Source: Roseivirga sp.
GTDB taxonomy: Bacteria > Bacteroidota > Bacteroidia > Cytophagales > Cyclobacteriaceae
Assembly: GCA_021404565.1 (NCBI GenBank)
Contig: JAAWWF010000083.1
Coordinates: 18,747 to 82,746 of the forward strand
Direction: 5' to 3'
DNA: 64,000 nucleotides
Part shown: one piece after another, positions 1 through 6,712 of the stretch
How the letters are laid out: every line of letters starts with the position of its first letter
Position numbering within the stretch: position 1 is the first letter of the stretch
Program-made: the position numbers and the translations under genes
The notes under the pieces: generated by a model
Database searches by the model: none
What the model was told of the DNA's origin: nothing
The model's input: the letters and a program-made list of their open reading frames with translations, nothing else

Positions 1-339
1 ACCTCCCCAAGGCCTAACAGGTGCCCAGAAACCACCCAATGTCTTCACAGTGGCTGAGGAACTACCCAATGTTAGAATCAGCGTATCCTTTTTGATACTG
101 GCTGAATGTTCTCCCTCTACATAAATGTGGTTTTTGGCCAATACTTCTTTAGTGAATAACCCCAACAGGGTATCAACTTTGAGTAGGCCGGCCCCGTAGC
201 ACCAACCCGAATTTTCTTTCACCACCTCCAACAATTGAGCAGTGTTTTTTGCGGACTCAACTTTGCAGAGTTGAGAATCGCAGGCGTCTTTTTGCTTGGC
301 AAAGTCAACGCACTTTTGTTTAGCATCCTTAAACTTCAT
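1..339 (-). CDS. Phage-type hypothetical protein, cut by window start
   Basis: I do not recognise a named family. The reading frame is open from an ATG at 339 down to base 1, so the C-terminus lies outside the window. The 113 visible residues are soluble and start MKFKDAKQKC. There are five Cys residues, the last four spread over positions 10-47, and a Trp-Cys pair (GWCYG) near residue 46. It is third in a leftward set with 372-584 and 596-940 and is probably co-transcribed with them as part of the element's early operon. The function is unknown. Confidence 0.6.
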   Translation of the reverse strand, partial: MKFKDAKQKCVDFAKQKDACDSQLCKVESAKNTAQLLEVVKENSGWCYGAGLLKVDTLLGLFTKEVLAKNHIYVEGEHSASIKKDTLILTLGSSSATVKTLGGFWAPVRPWGG

Positions 340-371
340 TTTCCTTAATTTTTGTATGATGTAATTGTGGC

Positions 372-584
372 TTACGCCTTGATTTCTTCCTCTAATGGGT
401 AACCCTTAGCCTCCAACCCCGCATCCATCACCTCTCTGAAAACCTCAGCCATCTGTACTGGCTTATAATCATCCTCCTCCTGATCCGTGTTGGCTTTCTT
501 AGTCATGCTTAGAATTCGCTTCTTTTGATCCGCGTAAATCCACACACTCCCTGACTTCACCATCTCTCTTTTATCTTCCGCCAT
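372..584 (-). CDS. Small hypothetical protein of the early operon
   Basis: This is a 70-residue charged, soluble protein. It contains a segment (about residues 13-30: VWIYADQKKRILSMTKKA) that looks like a short strand followed by a basic helix, then an acidic stretch and a Glu/Lys-rich tail. The size and layout recall small ribbon-helix-helix or phage accessory proteins, but I cannot assign a family. It lies 11 nt after the gene at 596-940 and 32 nt before the partial gene at the window edge, which suggests one leftward operon. Confidence 0.5.
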   Translation of the reverse strand: MAEDKREMVKSGSVWIYADQKKRILSMTKKANTDQEEDDYKPVQMAEVFREVMDAGLEAKGYPLEEEIKA

Positions 585-595
585 TGCTATGGGTT

Positions 596-940
596 TTAAA
601 TTTTCTCGTCAATCAATTTGAACTCATGTATGTCATAGTTTCCATCAAAACAGCTTTCTATAAATTCAAAGTCTGTATTTTCAGTCAGCCCCAAATTGAG
701 GCAAACATGGGCCAACTTTCTCTCTCCAATACCGGAAACCTTTTTGCCATGTTCGCTCCGCTTAAGAGTTAAAACACTATCTCTAAGAGTTCCATAAACG
801 AACTCTGTTTCAGGGTCACGGATATCCAGTAATTCAACCACCTCTTTGGTTAGATTCAATTGATTTCTGTACCGCCTGGCGGTGCCAATGTTTCCATTCC
901 AATTGGAAACCTTAACTGATATGATCAATTCACTACTCAT
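596..940 (-). CDS. Hypothetical protein, first gene of the leftward early operon
   Basis: This is a 114-residue soluble protein without signal peptide or membrane segment, not recognised as a named family. It begins MSSELIISVK. It is the first gene of the leftward set and is transcribed away from the HTH repressor at 1113. The 170 bases between the two genes carry two operator-like repeats. In temperate phages this arrangement separates early lytic genes from the lysogeny repressor, so an early phage role is inferred from position only. Confidence 0.55.
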   Translation of the reverse strand: MSSELIISVKVSNWNGNIGTARRYRNQLNLTKEVVELLDIRDPETEFVYGTLRDSVLTLKRSEHGKKVSGIGERKLAHVCLNLGLTENTDFEFIESCFDGNYDIHEFKLIDEKI

Positions 941-1046
941 AATGCATTCACATCTAATTTTTTGTCACTCACACTACAAGCCATTTATTAAGCCATTATA
1001 CTATTGGCTCAATTCTTGTATCTTGGGGTGACATTGAGACTAAGGT

Positions 1047-1096
1047 ATTTCTAAATATTCGAAATTTCAAAGTCCAATTTCTAAATATTTGAAATT
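1047..1096. promoter_or_regulatory. Two operator-like repeats between repressor and early operon
   Basis: A 20-bp word, ATTTCTAAATATTCGAAATT, occurs at 1047-1066 and recurs at 1077-1096 with one change (C to T). The copies are exactly 30 bp apart, about three helical turns. Each has dyad-symmetric ends (ATTTC / GAAAT). The position between divergent genes, just upstream of an HTH gene, fits binding sites for that repressor. Binding is inferred, not shown. Confidence 0.6.
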
Positions 1097-1112
1097 ATTA
1101 ACACGATAATCG

Positions 1113-1559
1113 GTGGAAAAAACTGAAAATCAGAGACTTACGGAGGCTCTAAGTTTTTTAAAAAATTCGAAATTAATTCAGAACAATCTCAATTTTCTGG
1201 AATTGTCAGGCATAAAGCAGGGAAGACTGAGTTATTTAAAATCTGACAGCAGAGCCTCTTTGACCTCAGATGAGGTATTGATACTAGAGGAAAAATTCCC
1301 ACAAATCAATTGGGGAAGCTGGGTCAAGCTAGGAAAAGGCGAGCCCATTAATCACGAAAGCAACTCATCCAAACCGGTTCAATCATCTATAGATGATAGA
1401 TTGACTGCAATTCAATCCAAGCACAATAAGCTTGTAAGAGCGATAGAACAATCATTAGCAGGGAACCCGTTGGAAACAGAAATTCGAGAGTTCATTGATC
1501 ATTCTGACAGTGTTCTCTCAAAGTTCGTCAGGCTTATTGAGGGAATGCAACAAAAATAG
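1113..1559 (+). CDS. Phage-type HTH repressor
   Basis: This 148-residue DNA-binding protein is likely the lysogeny repressor of the integrated element. Residues about 8-65 form a helix-turn-helix domain (LELSGIKQGRLSYLKS as turn and recognition region), followed by NWGSWVKLGKGEP. The latter resembles the Trp-Leu-x-x-Gly-x-Gly motif that ends the HTH domain of Bacteroidota phage repressors. There is no S24 peptidase domain; the C-terminal 60 residues look helical and may oligomerise. The start is GTG at 1113, with no better ATG downstream. The two repeats ending 17 nt upstream suggest autoregulation and control of the divergent operon. Confidence 0.7.
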   Translation: MEKTENQRLTEALSFLKNSKLIQNNLNFLELSGIKQGRLSYLKSDSRASLTSDEVLILEEKFPQINWGSWVKLGKGEPINHESNSSKPVQSSIDDRLTAIQSKHNKLVRAIEQSLAGNPLETEIREFIDHSDSVLSKFVRLIEGMQQK

Positions 1560-1584
1560 AATCCCTACCTATTGGCAGGGATTC
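1559..1584 (+). terminator. Hairpin after the repressor gene
   Basis: GAATCCCT at 1559-1566 pairs perfectly with AGGGATTC at 1577-1584 across a 10-nt loop. It starts at the repressor stop codon. There is no T-run after it, so it may be a weak terminator or an mRNA-stabilising hairpin. Confidence 0.35.
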
Positions 1585-1652
1585 CCGGCAAAATTAGAGT
1601 TATCGTCTTGTACGAAACAACAACATCCATATGCACACAATGTCTTTATCAC

Positions 1653-1859
1653 TTACAACACCGAATCAATCAAGTCCTGGTTTTGATTCAACACTTCTTG
1701 CCGGCCCTTCTCAATCAGTGCCTTGTCTCTATAGCATTGCTCAGCGTCTCTCCTCCTCCGCTCAGTCCGCTGCCCCAGCTTGTAGGCCAGCCACAACGCA
1801 AGACCAAAGCCCACAAGCCAGGCTAATGATCCGAGTAAGACAGTTAAGAGATTATGCAC
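1653..1859 (-). CDS. Small single-pass membrane protein
   Basis: This 68-residue protein has a hydrophobic helix at about residues 4-27, then an Arg-rich stop-transfer (QRTERRRRDAEQ) and a charged helical tail. Such proteins are common in phage lysis or accessory regions (spanin- or holin-associated sizes), but no family is recognised. Overlapping frames on the other strand lack any protein-like composition, so I take the minus strand as coding. It is convergent with the repressor gene. Confidence 0.45.
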   Translation of the reverse strand: MHNLLTVLLGSLAWLVGFGLALWLAYKLGQRTERRRRDAEQCYRDKALIEKGRQEVLNQNQDLIDSVL

Positions 1860-2101
1860 TTCGGTGTTCGTTTTTAAACCAACTCAATGGGATAGACGAC
1901 ACTCCAATAACTTATTTCCGCCTCTTAACCCTGATTGAGTATAAAACAAATGAGAAAAATAATATTAAGAATGCAAAACCAGCTTCACATTAATTAAATA
2001 TCTTTTTTAGACCATTAATTACTGGATTCAAATTTCCGTGAAATGCCACGATTTGCCACGCCAGTTTAGTATATTAGACCTAAAACAAAAGCACTTACAT
2101 A

Positions 2102-2470
2102 ATGAAAATTAACCCACAAGGAAAAGAGGTAACAGCAGAACACGCAGAAAGATGTATCTCAAGAGCAAGAACATCTAAGGAAATCATCCTACCTAGTGAC
2201 GCATCTATTGATATTGATTTACCGGCACTTAACGCATGTATCGAAGAATGCAACGGCAGCGGGTATAGTATCACCTTTGGCAAGGTTCCACCAAACAAGA
2301 CTAAATGCTTAGCTCAGGGGATGGATGCAGCAGCAGTTGATAAAATGCCAGATGCAACCGTTGCAGTATTTACAATAACTGATCATGAAGGTCAAGAATT
2401 GGCATACTTTGAAGATATCTTTTGGTGTCCCCCTTTCTGTAATGGAGACACAGACCTTTATGTTGAGTAA
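2102..2470 (+). CDS. Hypothetical protein, first gene of a three-gene cassette
   Basis: This is a 122-residue soluble, acidic protein with no recognised family. It has two Cys-containing clusters (NACIEEC near residue 45 and WCPPFC near 110) and no signal peptide or membrane helix. Its stop codon overlaps the start of the next gene by one base (TAATG at 2468-2472), so the two are almost certainly translationally coupled. It lies inside the integrated element, away from structural genes, in the position typical of a phage cargo (moron) gene. Its role is unknown; interaction with the downstream membrane proteins is an inference from the coupling. Confidence 0.6.
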   Translation: MKINPQGKEVTAEHAERCISRARTSKEIILPSDASIDIDLPALNACIEECNGSGYSITFGKVPPNKTKCLAQGMDAAAVDKMPDATVAVFTITDHEGQELAYFEDIFWCPPFCNGDTDLYVE

Positions 2471-3105
2471 TGAATTTTAGTAACTGGATACCCTACTTAC
2501 AATTTTCCGGGATTTACTCCACGGTCCTGGTTCTGGTTATTGCGCTTGTCGTGGTATGCCAAGGAAAGAACCTGCATGGTAACGGCTGGTTGTTAATAGG
2601 GTATTTGGTCTACTCTGCTGCTAAAAGCATTTTTGCCTACTACTCCTCCAGGCAAGGCAATAACCTCATTTGGTCTCACCTTACACCCATCCTCGATGCG
2701 GCAATCTTAATACCACTCCTGTACCCCGGTACAAGAAAAAGAGCCCTTCAAGGTATTTGTTTAATTGTCTTAGCAAGTCTTACAGAATACCTATTTGGCA
2801 GCAATGTTCAAAGATTTAATTTTACTGCAACAATACTATCAACCGGATTGATAACATTTTCAGCGATATCTAGAGTCATACATATAAGAGACAACTCAGA
2901 AAATCAGGTCTACAAAGTGCCCTTTTCGTTTGTAGCCATTGGAGCTGCTGCGTTTTACTTGTGCTCCTTTTTCGTAGCCCCTTTTAGGGAGGGGCTTTTA
3001 ACAATCTCACAGGAAAGTTTTGGATACATTCTAATTTCAATCGCTACCGTTTATTGGTTGTTCTTTATGCTGCCAGTAGCCATAGCCTTAATCAGAGCGA
3101 AATGA
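2470..3105 (+). CDS. Polytopic membrane protein of the cassette
   Basis: This 211-residue protein has about six to seven hydrophobic segments spread along its length (roughly 15-32, 40-57, 72-82, 95-108, 116-132, 150-166, 180-205) and short polar loops. I do not recognise the family. It shares one base with the upstream stop codon and ends in ATGA, giving its own stop and the next gene's start, so it is the middle gene of a coupled three-gene unit. No catalytic motif is visible. A sensor, transporter or defence effector are all possible. Confidence 0.6.
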   Translation: MNFSNWIPYLQFSGIYSTVLVLVIALVVVCQGKNLHGNGWLLIGYLVYSAAKSIFAYYSSRQGNNLIWSHLTPILDAAILIPLLYPGTRKRALQGICLIVLASLTEYLFGSNVQRFNFTATILSTGLITFSAISRVIHIRDNSENQVYKVPFSFVAIGAAAFYLCSFFVAPFREGLLTISQESFGYILISIATVYWLFFMLPVAIALIRAK

Positions 3106-3443
3106 TATATGTAGTCCTATTCATATCGATATTTATTAACATAGGGCTAGGGTTGTATATTTTCCTCAAACGTTCTCAAAAGAAATCTGTGCTCAGGCTC
3201 TCTGGTATTGAAGCCAAAAAGATGGCAAGAGAGGGGGTTGAATACAAAACCAATTACTCATACGAAAATGGCGCTCTCAGGCAACTTTACAAAATGTACG
3301 TTGAAACCGGTCAAATCAACCTCCCCTCCTTTAGCTCAGTACAGAAAAAACTTAGAGATAGTTATAAAACAGATCCTAAGCTGTTGAAAATCATAATTGA
3401 GTTTTGCTATGATGATGGAAGAATAGTCGGTAAAATAGACTAG
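3102..3443 (+). CDS. Single-pass membrane protein with cytoplasmic domain
   Basis: I place the start at the ATG at 3102, which overlaps the previous stop (ATGA, 3102-3105). An in-frame GTG-type start at 3054 would run 51 nt into the upstream gene. The resulting 113-residue protein has one N-terminal membrane helix (about 2-20), a basic stretch (KRSQKKS), then a soluble domain rich in aromatic and charged residues (for example YSYENGALRQLYKMY). The family is not recognised. Anchored downstream of a polytopic membrane protein, it may be the cytoplasmic partner of that protein. Confidence 0.55.
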   Translation: MIYVVLFISIFINIGLGLYIFLKRSQKKSVLRLSGIEAKKMAREGVEYKTNYSYENGALRQLYKMYVETGQINLPSFSSVQKKLRDSYKTDPKLLKIIIEFCYDDGRIVGKID

Positions 3444-3489
3444 CCCGCAGACCTTTCATACATTCCCTGATAATAGTATATTCGTTATT

Positions 3490-3993
3490 ATGAAATTCAT
3501 ATACACCATTTCTCTCTTAATGACCTCAGCTGCGTGCTTCGCACAATGGACCTACAAATCAGGAGGCAACGACTTTGATGGAAAATATAAAACCTGTTCT
3601 GTAGAAGGTACAGGCGGTAAATCACCATACACAACCCCAGGTTTTTACATTAACCATTTCGAAAATCAGGACGACATTAACATGTACTTTACTGGAGTTG
3701 GATATCTCGGGTGCAGCTCAAATAGGATTCTGTTAAAATTCCCGAACGATTCAATTATCTACAAGGTTCTGCGGCCAGGCACCGATGAAGAAAAGGAAGC
3801 TCTATTCATTAATGAAATATACAATTTGGAGATCAACGAATTTCTTAAAAAACTAATGGAAAACAATTCAGTCAGTGTTAGGGTGCAAAGTTCCTGTAAC
3901 AAAAACGACTATAAATTTTCCCTGAAGGGATCAAGTAAAGCCATCACGTTTGTTACCAAAGACTTAAAGGACAAATATTTTCTCGACAACTAA
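3490..3993 (+). CDS. Secreted hypothetical protein
   Basis: This 167-residue protein has a clear Sec signal peptide (about 1-18, MKFIYTISLLMTSAACFA) followed by a beta-rich domain beginning WTYKSGGNDFDGKY. It has four Cys residues after the signal, which could form two disulfides in the periplasm. No enzyme motif is visible and no family is claimed. It lies 46 nt after the three-gene cassette in the same direction and may be transcribed with it. A periplasmic protein carried by a phage-like element could be a surface-exclusion or stress protein, but this is a guess from location. Confidence 0.55.
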   Translation: MKFIYTISLLMTSAACFAQWTYKSGGNDFDGKYKTCSVEGTGGKSPYTTPGFYINHFENQDDINMYFTGVGYLGCSSNRILLKFPNDSIIYKVLRPGTDEEKEALFINEIYNLEINEFLKKLMENNSVSVRVQSSCNKNDYKFSLKGSSKAITFVTKDLKDKYFLDN

Positions 3994-4009
3994 AAAGTCT
4001 CTTTTCTAA

Positions 4010-4129
4010 TCAAGACGTAACAATAACAAACATCCTGATCATTGTTGTCAAGATTATACCCACAAATAGTATCGAAACTATCCACCGGTTTCTCATCTGC
4101 CTCCTTGTTGGCTTCAGATCGTTTCCCAT
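4010..4129 (-). CDS. Tiny membrane peptide
   Basis: A 39-codon frame on the minus strand starts with ATG at 4129. It encodes a basic N-terminus (MGNDLKPTRRQMRNRW) and one hydrophobic helix ending near the stop. It begins 28 nt after the end of the next small membrane gene (4158-4370) in the same direction, so the two may be an operon. There is no homology claim; support is the composition and the spacing. Confidence 0.35.
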   Translation of the reverse strand: MGNDLKPTRRQMRNRWIVSILFVGIILTTMIRMFVIVTS

Positions 4130-4157
4130 ATAGTAATTTAAGGAATAGATTATAGTT

Positions 4158-4370
4158 TCACACATCGCCTTGCTCTTGACTATCTGACCTCTTCAGCCTT
4201 CTATACTCTCTGATAAAAATCAAAACCGCGGTGCATAGAGAAAAAACCGCGGTGACGGCCCCAACAATTGGGATGAAATAGGTGCTAATCCAACTAACCG
4301 TATTGAGCCCCAACAAAATGGTAAATTCCTGCTTGTACCTTACCAGTGTGTCCATGAGTAGTGATATCAT
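4158..4370 (-). CDS. Small two-helix membrane protein, holin-sized
   Basis: This 70-residue protein has two hydrophobic segments (about 17-35 and 36-53) and a short charged tail (EYRRLKRSDSQEQGDV). The size and topology match small phage holins and other phage membrane accessory proteins, but the sequence does not identify it. It is the upstream member of a possible leftward pair with the 39-residue peptide at 4010-4129. Confidence 0.45.
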   Translation of the reverse strand: MISLLMDTLVRYKQEFTILLGLNTVSWISTYFIPIVGAVTAVFSLCTAVLIFIREYRRLKRSDSQEQGDV

Positions 4371-4443
4371 AAATAAAAATACAATCGGCCACCTTTATTA
4401 ATTCTTTATTGCATTAATGGCAGTTCAAAAAATAGCTCTAAAA

Positions 4444-4492
4444 TTAATCTGCAAACATTTGTTTGCAGATTAAAATATTATGCTTACATTTG
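4444..4492 (+). promoter_or_regulatory. Palindromic operator overlapping a Bacteroidota promoter
   Basis: A perfect inverted repeat of 14-bp arms (TTAATCTGCAAACA, two-base centre, complement) spans 4444-4473. Inside the right arm is TTTG (4462-4465). Exactly 19 bp later is TACATTTG (4485-4492). TTTG-N19-TAnnTTTG is the Bacteroidota housekeeping promoter consensus. The -33 box therefore sits within the palindrome, so a bound dimer would block the promoter. This also shows that the ATG at 4480 is upstream of the transcript. Confidence 0.75.
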
Positions 4493-4512
4493 TTTACATA
4501 AAAGATAGAAAT

Positions 4513-4791
4513 ATGATAGCAATTAAGTATTCACCCGAAACAGTTAACCTCTTGTCAAACCAGTTCAGCAAAGACGTTAGAACGGAACTAAAAGAACATC
4601 TTGACACGATTAATAAAAGAAATGAGACCTATGGAGAAGCATGTGCAACACATGACTTTTGTGACGCAAATGAGATCATGTGGGAGTCATTCGAAAGGGT
4701 ATTTGGTATTGAATTGAATTTTCAAGATGATGATCACATGGCCATTACAAATGCAGCTTGGGGCACCTCAAAAGAAAAGAAATTCCAATAG
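4513..4791 (+). CDS. Small hypothetical protein behind the palindromic promoter
   Basis: The start is taken at ATG 4513, because an upstream in-frame ATG at 4480 lies inside the -7 box region and cannot be in the mRNA. The 92-residue product (MIAIKYSPETVNLL...) is soluble and acidic in its C-terminal half, with two Cys residues in the middle. I do not recognise it. It is followed four bases later by a small HTH gene, and the pair reads like a phage or plasmid regulatory module. One of the two may bind the palindrome. Confidence 0.55.
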   Translation: MIAIKYSPETVNLLSNQFSKDVRTELKEHLDTINKRNETYGEACATHDFCDANEIMWESFERVFGIELNFQDDDHMAITNAAWGTSKEKKFQ

Positions 4792-4795
4792 TACT

Positions 4796-4978
4796 ATGGA
4801 AATACAAGAGTATATCACAGAGCGCCCAGCGTTGAATCATAGGGCACTTTGTAAGCTAATTGATTGGTCGCCCTCTTCCTTTCATCAGTGGATGAATGGA
4901 AATAGACCAATTCCAGAAGAAAAAAAGAAGTTGTTAACGGAAGTTCTGAGAGACTATGGATATACAGAACAGATATGA
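4796..4978 (+). CDS. Small HTH-type DNA-binding protein
   Basis: The ATG at 4796 is four bases after the preceding stop and gives a 60-residue protein. Residues about 14-45 (RALCKLIDWSPSSFHQWMNGNRPIPEEKK) have the layout of a minimal helix-turn-helix: a helix, a turn at WSPSS and a recognition helix containing HQWMNG. The remainder is a short amphipathic helix. It could be the autorepressor acting on the palindrome at 4444-4473, or an excisionase-like factor given that the recombinase gene follows immediately. No named family is certain. Confidence 0.55.
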   Translation: MEIQEYITERPALNHRALCKLIDWSPSSFHQWMNGNRPIPEEKKKLLTEVLRDYGYTEQI

Positions 4979-4992
4979 AAATTGGGTCACCA

Positions 4993-6414
4993 CTAAAAGT
5001 TTATACGTTTAACCATGTCGGCATATTCTTCCAAATGCCAGCCAATGTATGCTCTTGTAACCGCGCTACTGCTATGACCATAGTATTGACTTAATGACTC
5101 AATATCATTATGCTGTTCCATCCACCTCCGGCCAAATGACTTTCTGGCCGTATGAGTAGTTATCATTGAGTACTTTGGTTCAATTTCAACAAGCCTTTCA
5201 GAGCCACTGAATGAAACCCTTTCTGATACCCCACTTAATCCAGATTCTTGAAAACAAGCCTTTATCAATCTGTCCTTGTCTTGTTGGGAAATCTTTGGTA
5301 AATATCTATTGTACTTGTCTGCAATCTTCATAGCCTCATTGGAAATAGGCATAAAGAAGTTTCTCCCATTCTTGAGCATATTAAAATCAATATGCCAAAC
5401 CCCATCCAGTTCAGTGAAATGATGAGGCATAAATTGGGCTGAATCCTGATGACGAACACCGGTTTTATATCTGAAAAGCCATTCATCTTTTATCCGTTCC
5501 TTGGGACAAAATATGGTATTAACAAAGTCCGGGACCGCCTCTTTTAATGAATCAAATACATCTTGCCACTTCGGGCTATCTCTGCGGGTTGCAAGCAAAT
5601 CAGAAAGAACCTCATTTTCAAAACCACCATAGTCCCTGACCCTGGCCAAAACTGCTTTGTTATCAATTCTCTTTTCCCAATCAAATTGATGAAGCTCTAA
5701 AAGTTTAACCTCCTCTTTTTTCAACCAAAAAGATTTCCCCTCTTTGACTTTCACATTCTTCGGACGTGAATATGTTAGGTCCAGGGTGTAAAGGTGTGAA
5801 CTGTTGGTTAGTGCATGCTTAATGAATTTCAAATGTTTATGAATAGTAGCATCTTTAAACCCTTCATGCAGCATCCATTTCCTATATTCCTTTATGTATG
5901 CCTCCCCAACTCTATCCACTCTAACATCACGAATTGCGGCAACAACTTCATTAGTGGGTTTACCTTTGTAAGATTTACCATGAAGGAAATTGATGACTTG
6001 TTGAAATCCATCAAGATAATTGTCAGATAATGAACCCCGCATGTCCTCCTCGAAATCTTTAACCAATTCGCTCAGCCTGGGTATGCTCTTTTCTCTTTTC
6101 AGTACCGGGCTTATGATCTCCTGAAGTTTTAATTTTAATTCAGGCTTTTCAAGGTCTCGGTGCTTCATAAACCCCAGCTCAACATTGGCCTTTAATTTCT
6201 GTAATTCAGCGTTCTTTTCTGGAGCCCCTTTGGCGCTAGACCTGTAACACTTCGCTTTGAAATTCCATTCACCTGGGACAACCCTAATATCCGTATTCAA
6301 TGGAATTCTGACACTCTTTGAAATAGTGACATAAAGGTATATTGGTCTTTCTGTTTTTCTTAACTTCCCATTGCCATCCTTGGGATTCTTTACATAAAAA
6401 TTGAATGAGGCCAT
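4993..6414 (-). CDS. Tyrosine recombinase / phage integrase
   Basis: This 473-residue site-specific recombinase integrates and excises the element. The N-terminal region (about 1-100) carries the short arm-binding and SAM-like parts common in Bacteroidota integrases. The catalytic C-terminal domain shows an Arg in TGVRHQD (about residue 320), His421-x-x-Arg424 (HTAR), Gly-His447 (YYGHSS) and the nucleophile Tyr456 (AYIGWH). All five core residues are present and the length is typical, so it should be active. It is transcribed toward the element's interior and its start lies next to the presumed attachment region at 6422-6600. It converges on the HTH gene ending at 4978. Confidence 0.93.
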   Translation of the reverse strand: MASFNFYVKNPKDGNGKLRKTERPIYLYVTISKSVRIPLNTDIRVVPGEWNFKAKCYRSSAKGAPEKNAELQKLKANVELGFMKHRDLEKPELKLKLQEIISPVLKREKSIPRLSELVKDFEEDMRGSLSDNYLDGFQQVINFLHGKSYKGKPTNEVVAAIRDVRVDRVGEAYIKEYRKWMLHEGFKDATIHKHLKFIKHALTNSSHLYTLDLTYSRPKNVKVKEGKSFWLKKEEVKLLELHQFDWEKRIDNKAVLARVRDYGGFENEVLSDLLATRRDSPKWQDVFDSLKEAVPDFVNTIFCPKERIKDEWLFRYKTGVRHQDSAQFMPHHFTELDGVWHIDFNMLKNGRNFFMPISNEAMKIADKYNRYLPKISQQDKDRLIKACFQESGLSGVSERVSFSGSERLVEIEPKYSMITTHTARKSFGRRWMEQHNDIESLSQYYGHSSSAVTRAYIGWHLEEYADMVKRINF

Positions 6415-6421
6415 TATATAC

Positions 6422-6547
6422 GGTTACACATTGGTTACACTTTTATTACTTTTTGATACTCTTCACTACTCTAAAAGTAGTGACTAACATCCCAAAAAAC
6501 CTAATTTAAGAGCGATTTGTAAGTAATAGAACGTAACGGAGTGTAAC
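6422..6547. other. Presumed attachment region with recombinase-binding repeats
   Basis: GGTTACAC occurs twice in direct repeat (6422-6429 and 6433-6440), and a near-complement GTGTAACt lies at 6541-6548. Between them, TCACTACT (6463-6470) and AGTAGTGA (6476-6483) form an 8-bp inverted repeat around a 5-nt centre. Short repeats plus one core palindrome next to an integrase gene are what arm and core sites of tyrosine recombinases look like. The exact core cannot be fixed without the left junction, which is outside the window. Confidence 0.4.
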
Positions 6548-6577
6548 TAGTTAAGCCCTAGTAGACCAACAAGTACT

Positions 6578-6605
6578 AAAACCGCTCATTTTGAGCGGTT
6601 TTTTT
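6578..6605 (+). terminator. Strong rho-independent terminator
   Basis: AAAACCGCTCA (6578-6588) pairs with TGAGCGGTTTT (6592-6602) over a 3-nt loop, followed by T residues to 6605. The strong orientation is rightward, yet no rightward gene precedes it in the window. It may belong to a host gene whose 3' end was the integration target, now separated by the element. Confidence 0.75.
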
Positions 6606-6712
6606 ATTGCCTACTTTTTAACCTCCTTATAATCAGGAATTTGAGGATTCGAGCTCTATTGGAACGAATAAAATGTCCACTTGTACACCTGATCATTTTT
6701 GTAACTTGTACT

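Noticed and set aside
1572-1993. Two overlapping rightward frames of 84 and 120 codons
   Set aside because: They overlap each other and the minus-strand membrane gene at 1653-1859. Their composition is Pro/Ser-rich and not protein-like.
4480-4512. ATG at 4480 as start of the first gene after the palindrome
   Set aside because: It is upstream of the -7 box at 4485-4492, so it cannot be part of the transcript from that promoter.
6420-6620. A tRNA 3' end as integration target
   Set aside because: I found no T-arm word (GGTTCGA-like) or acceptor pairing in this interval.
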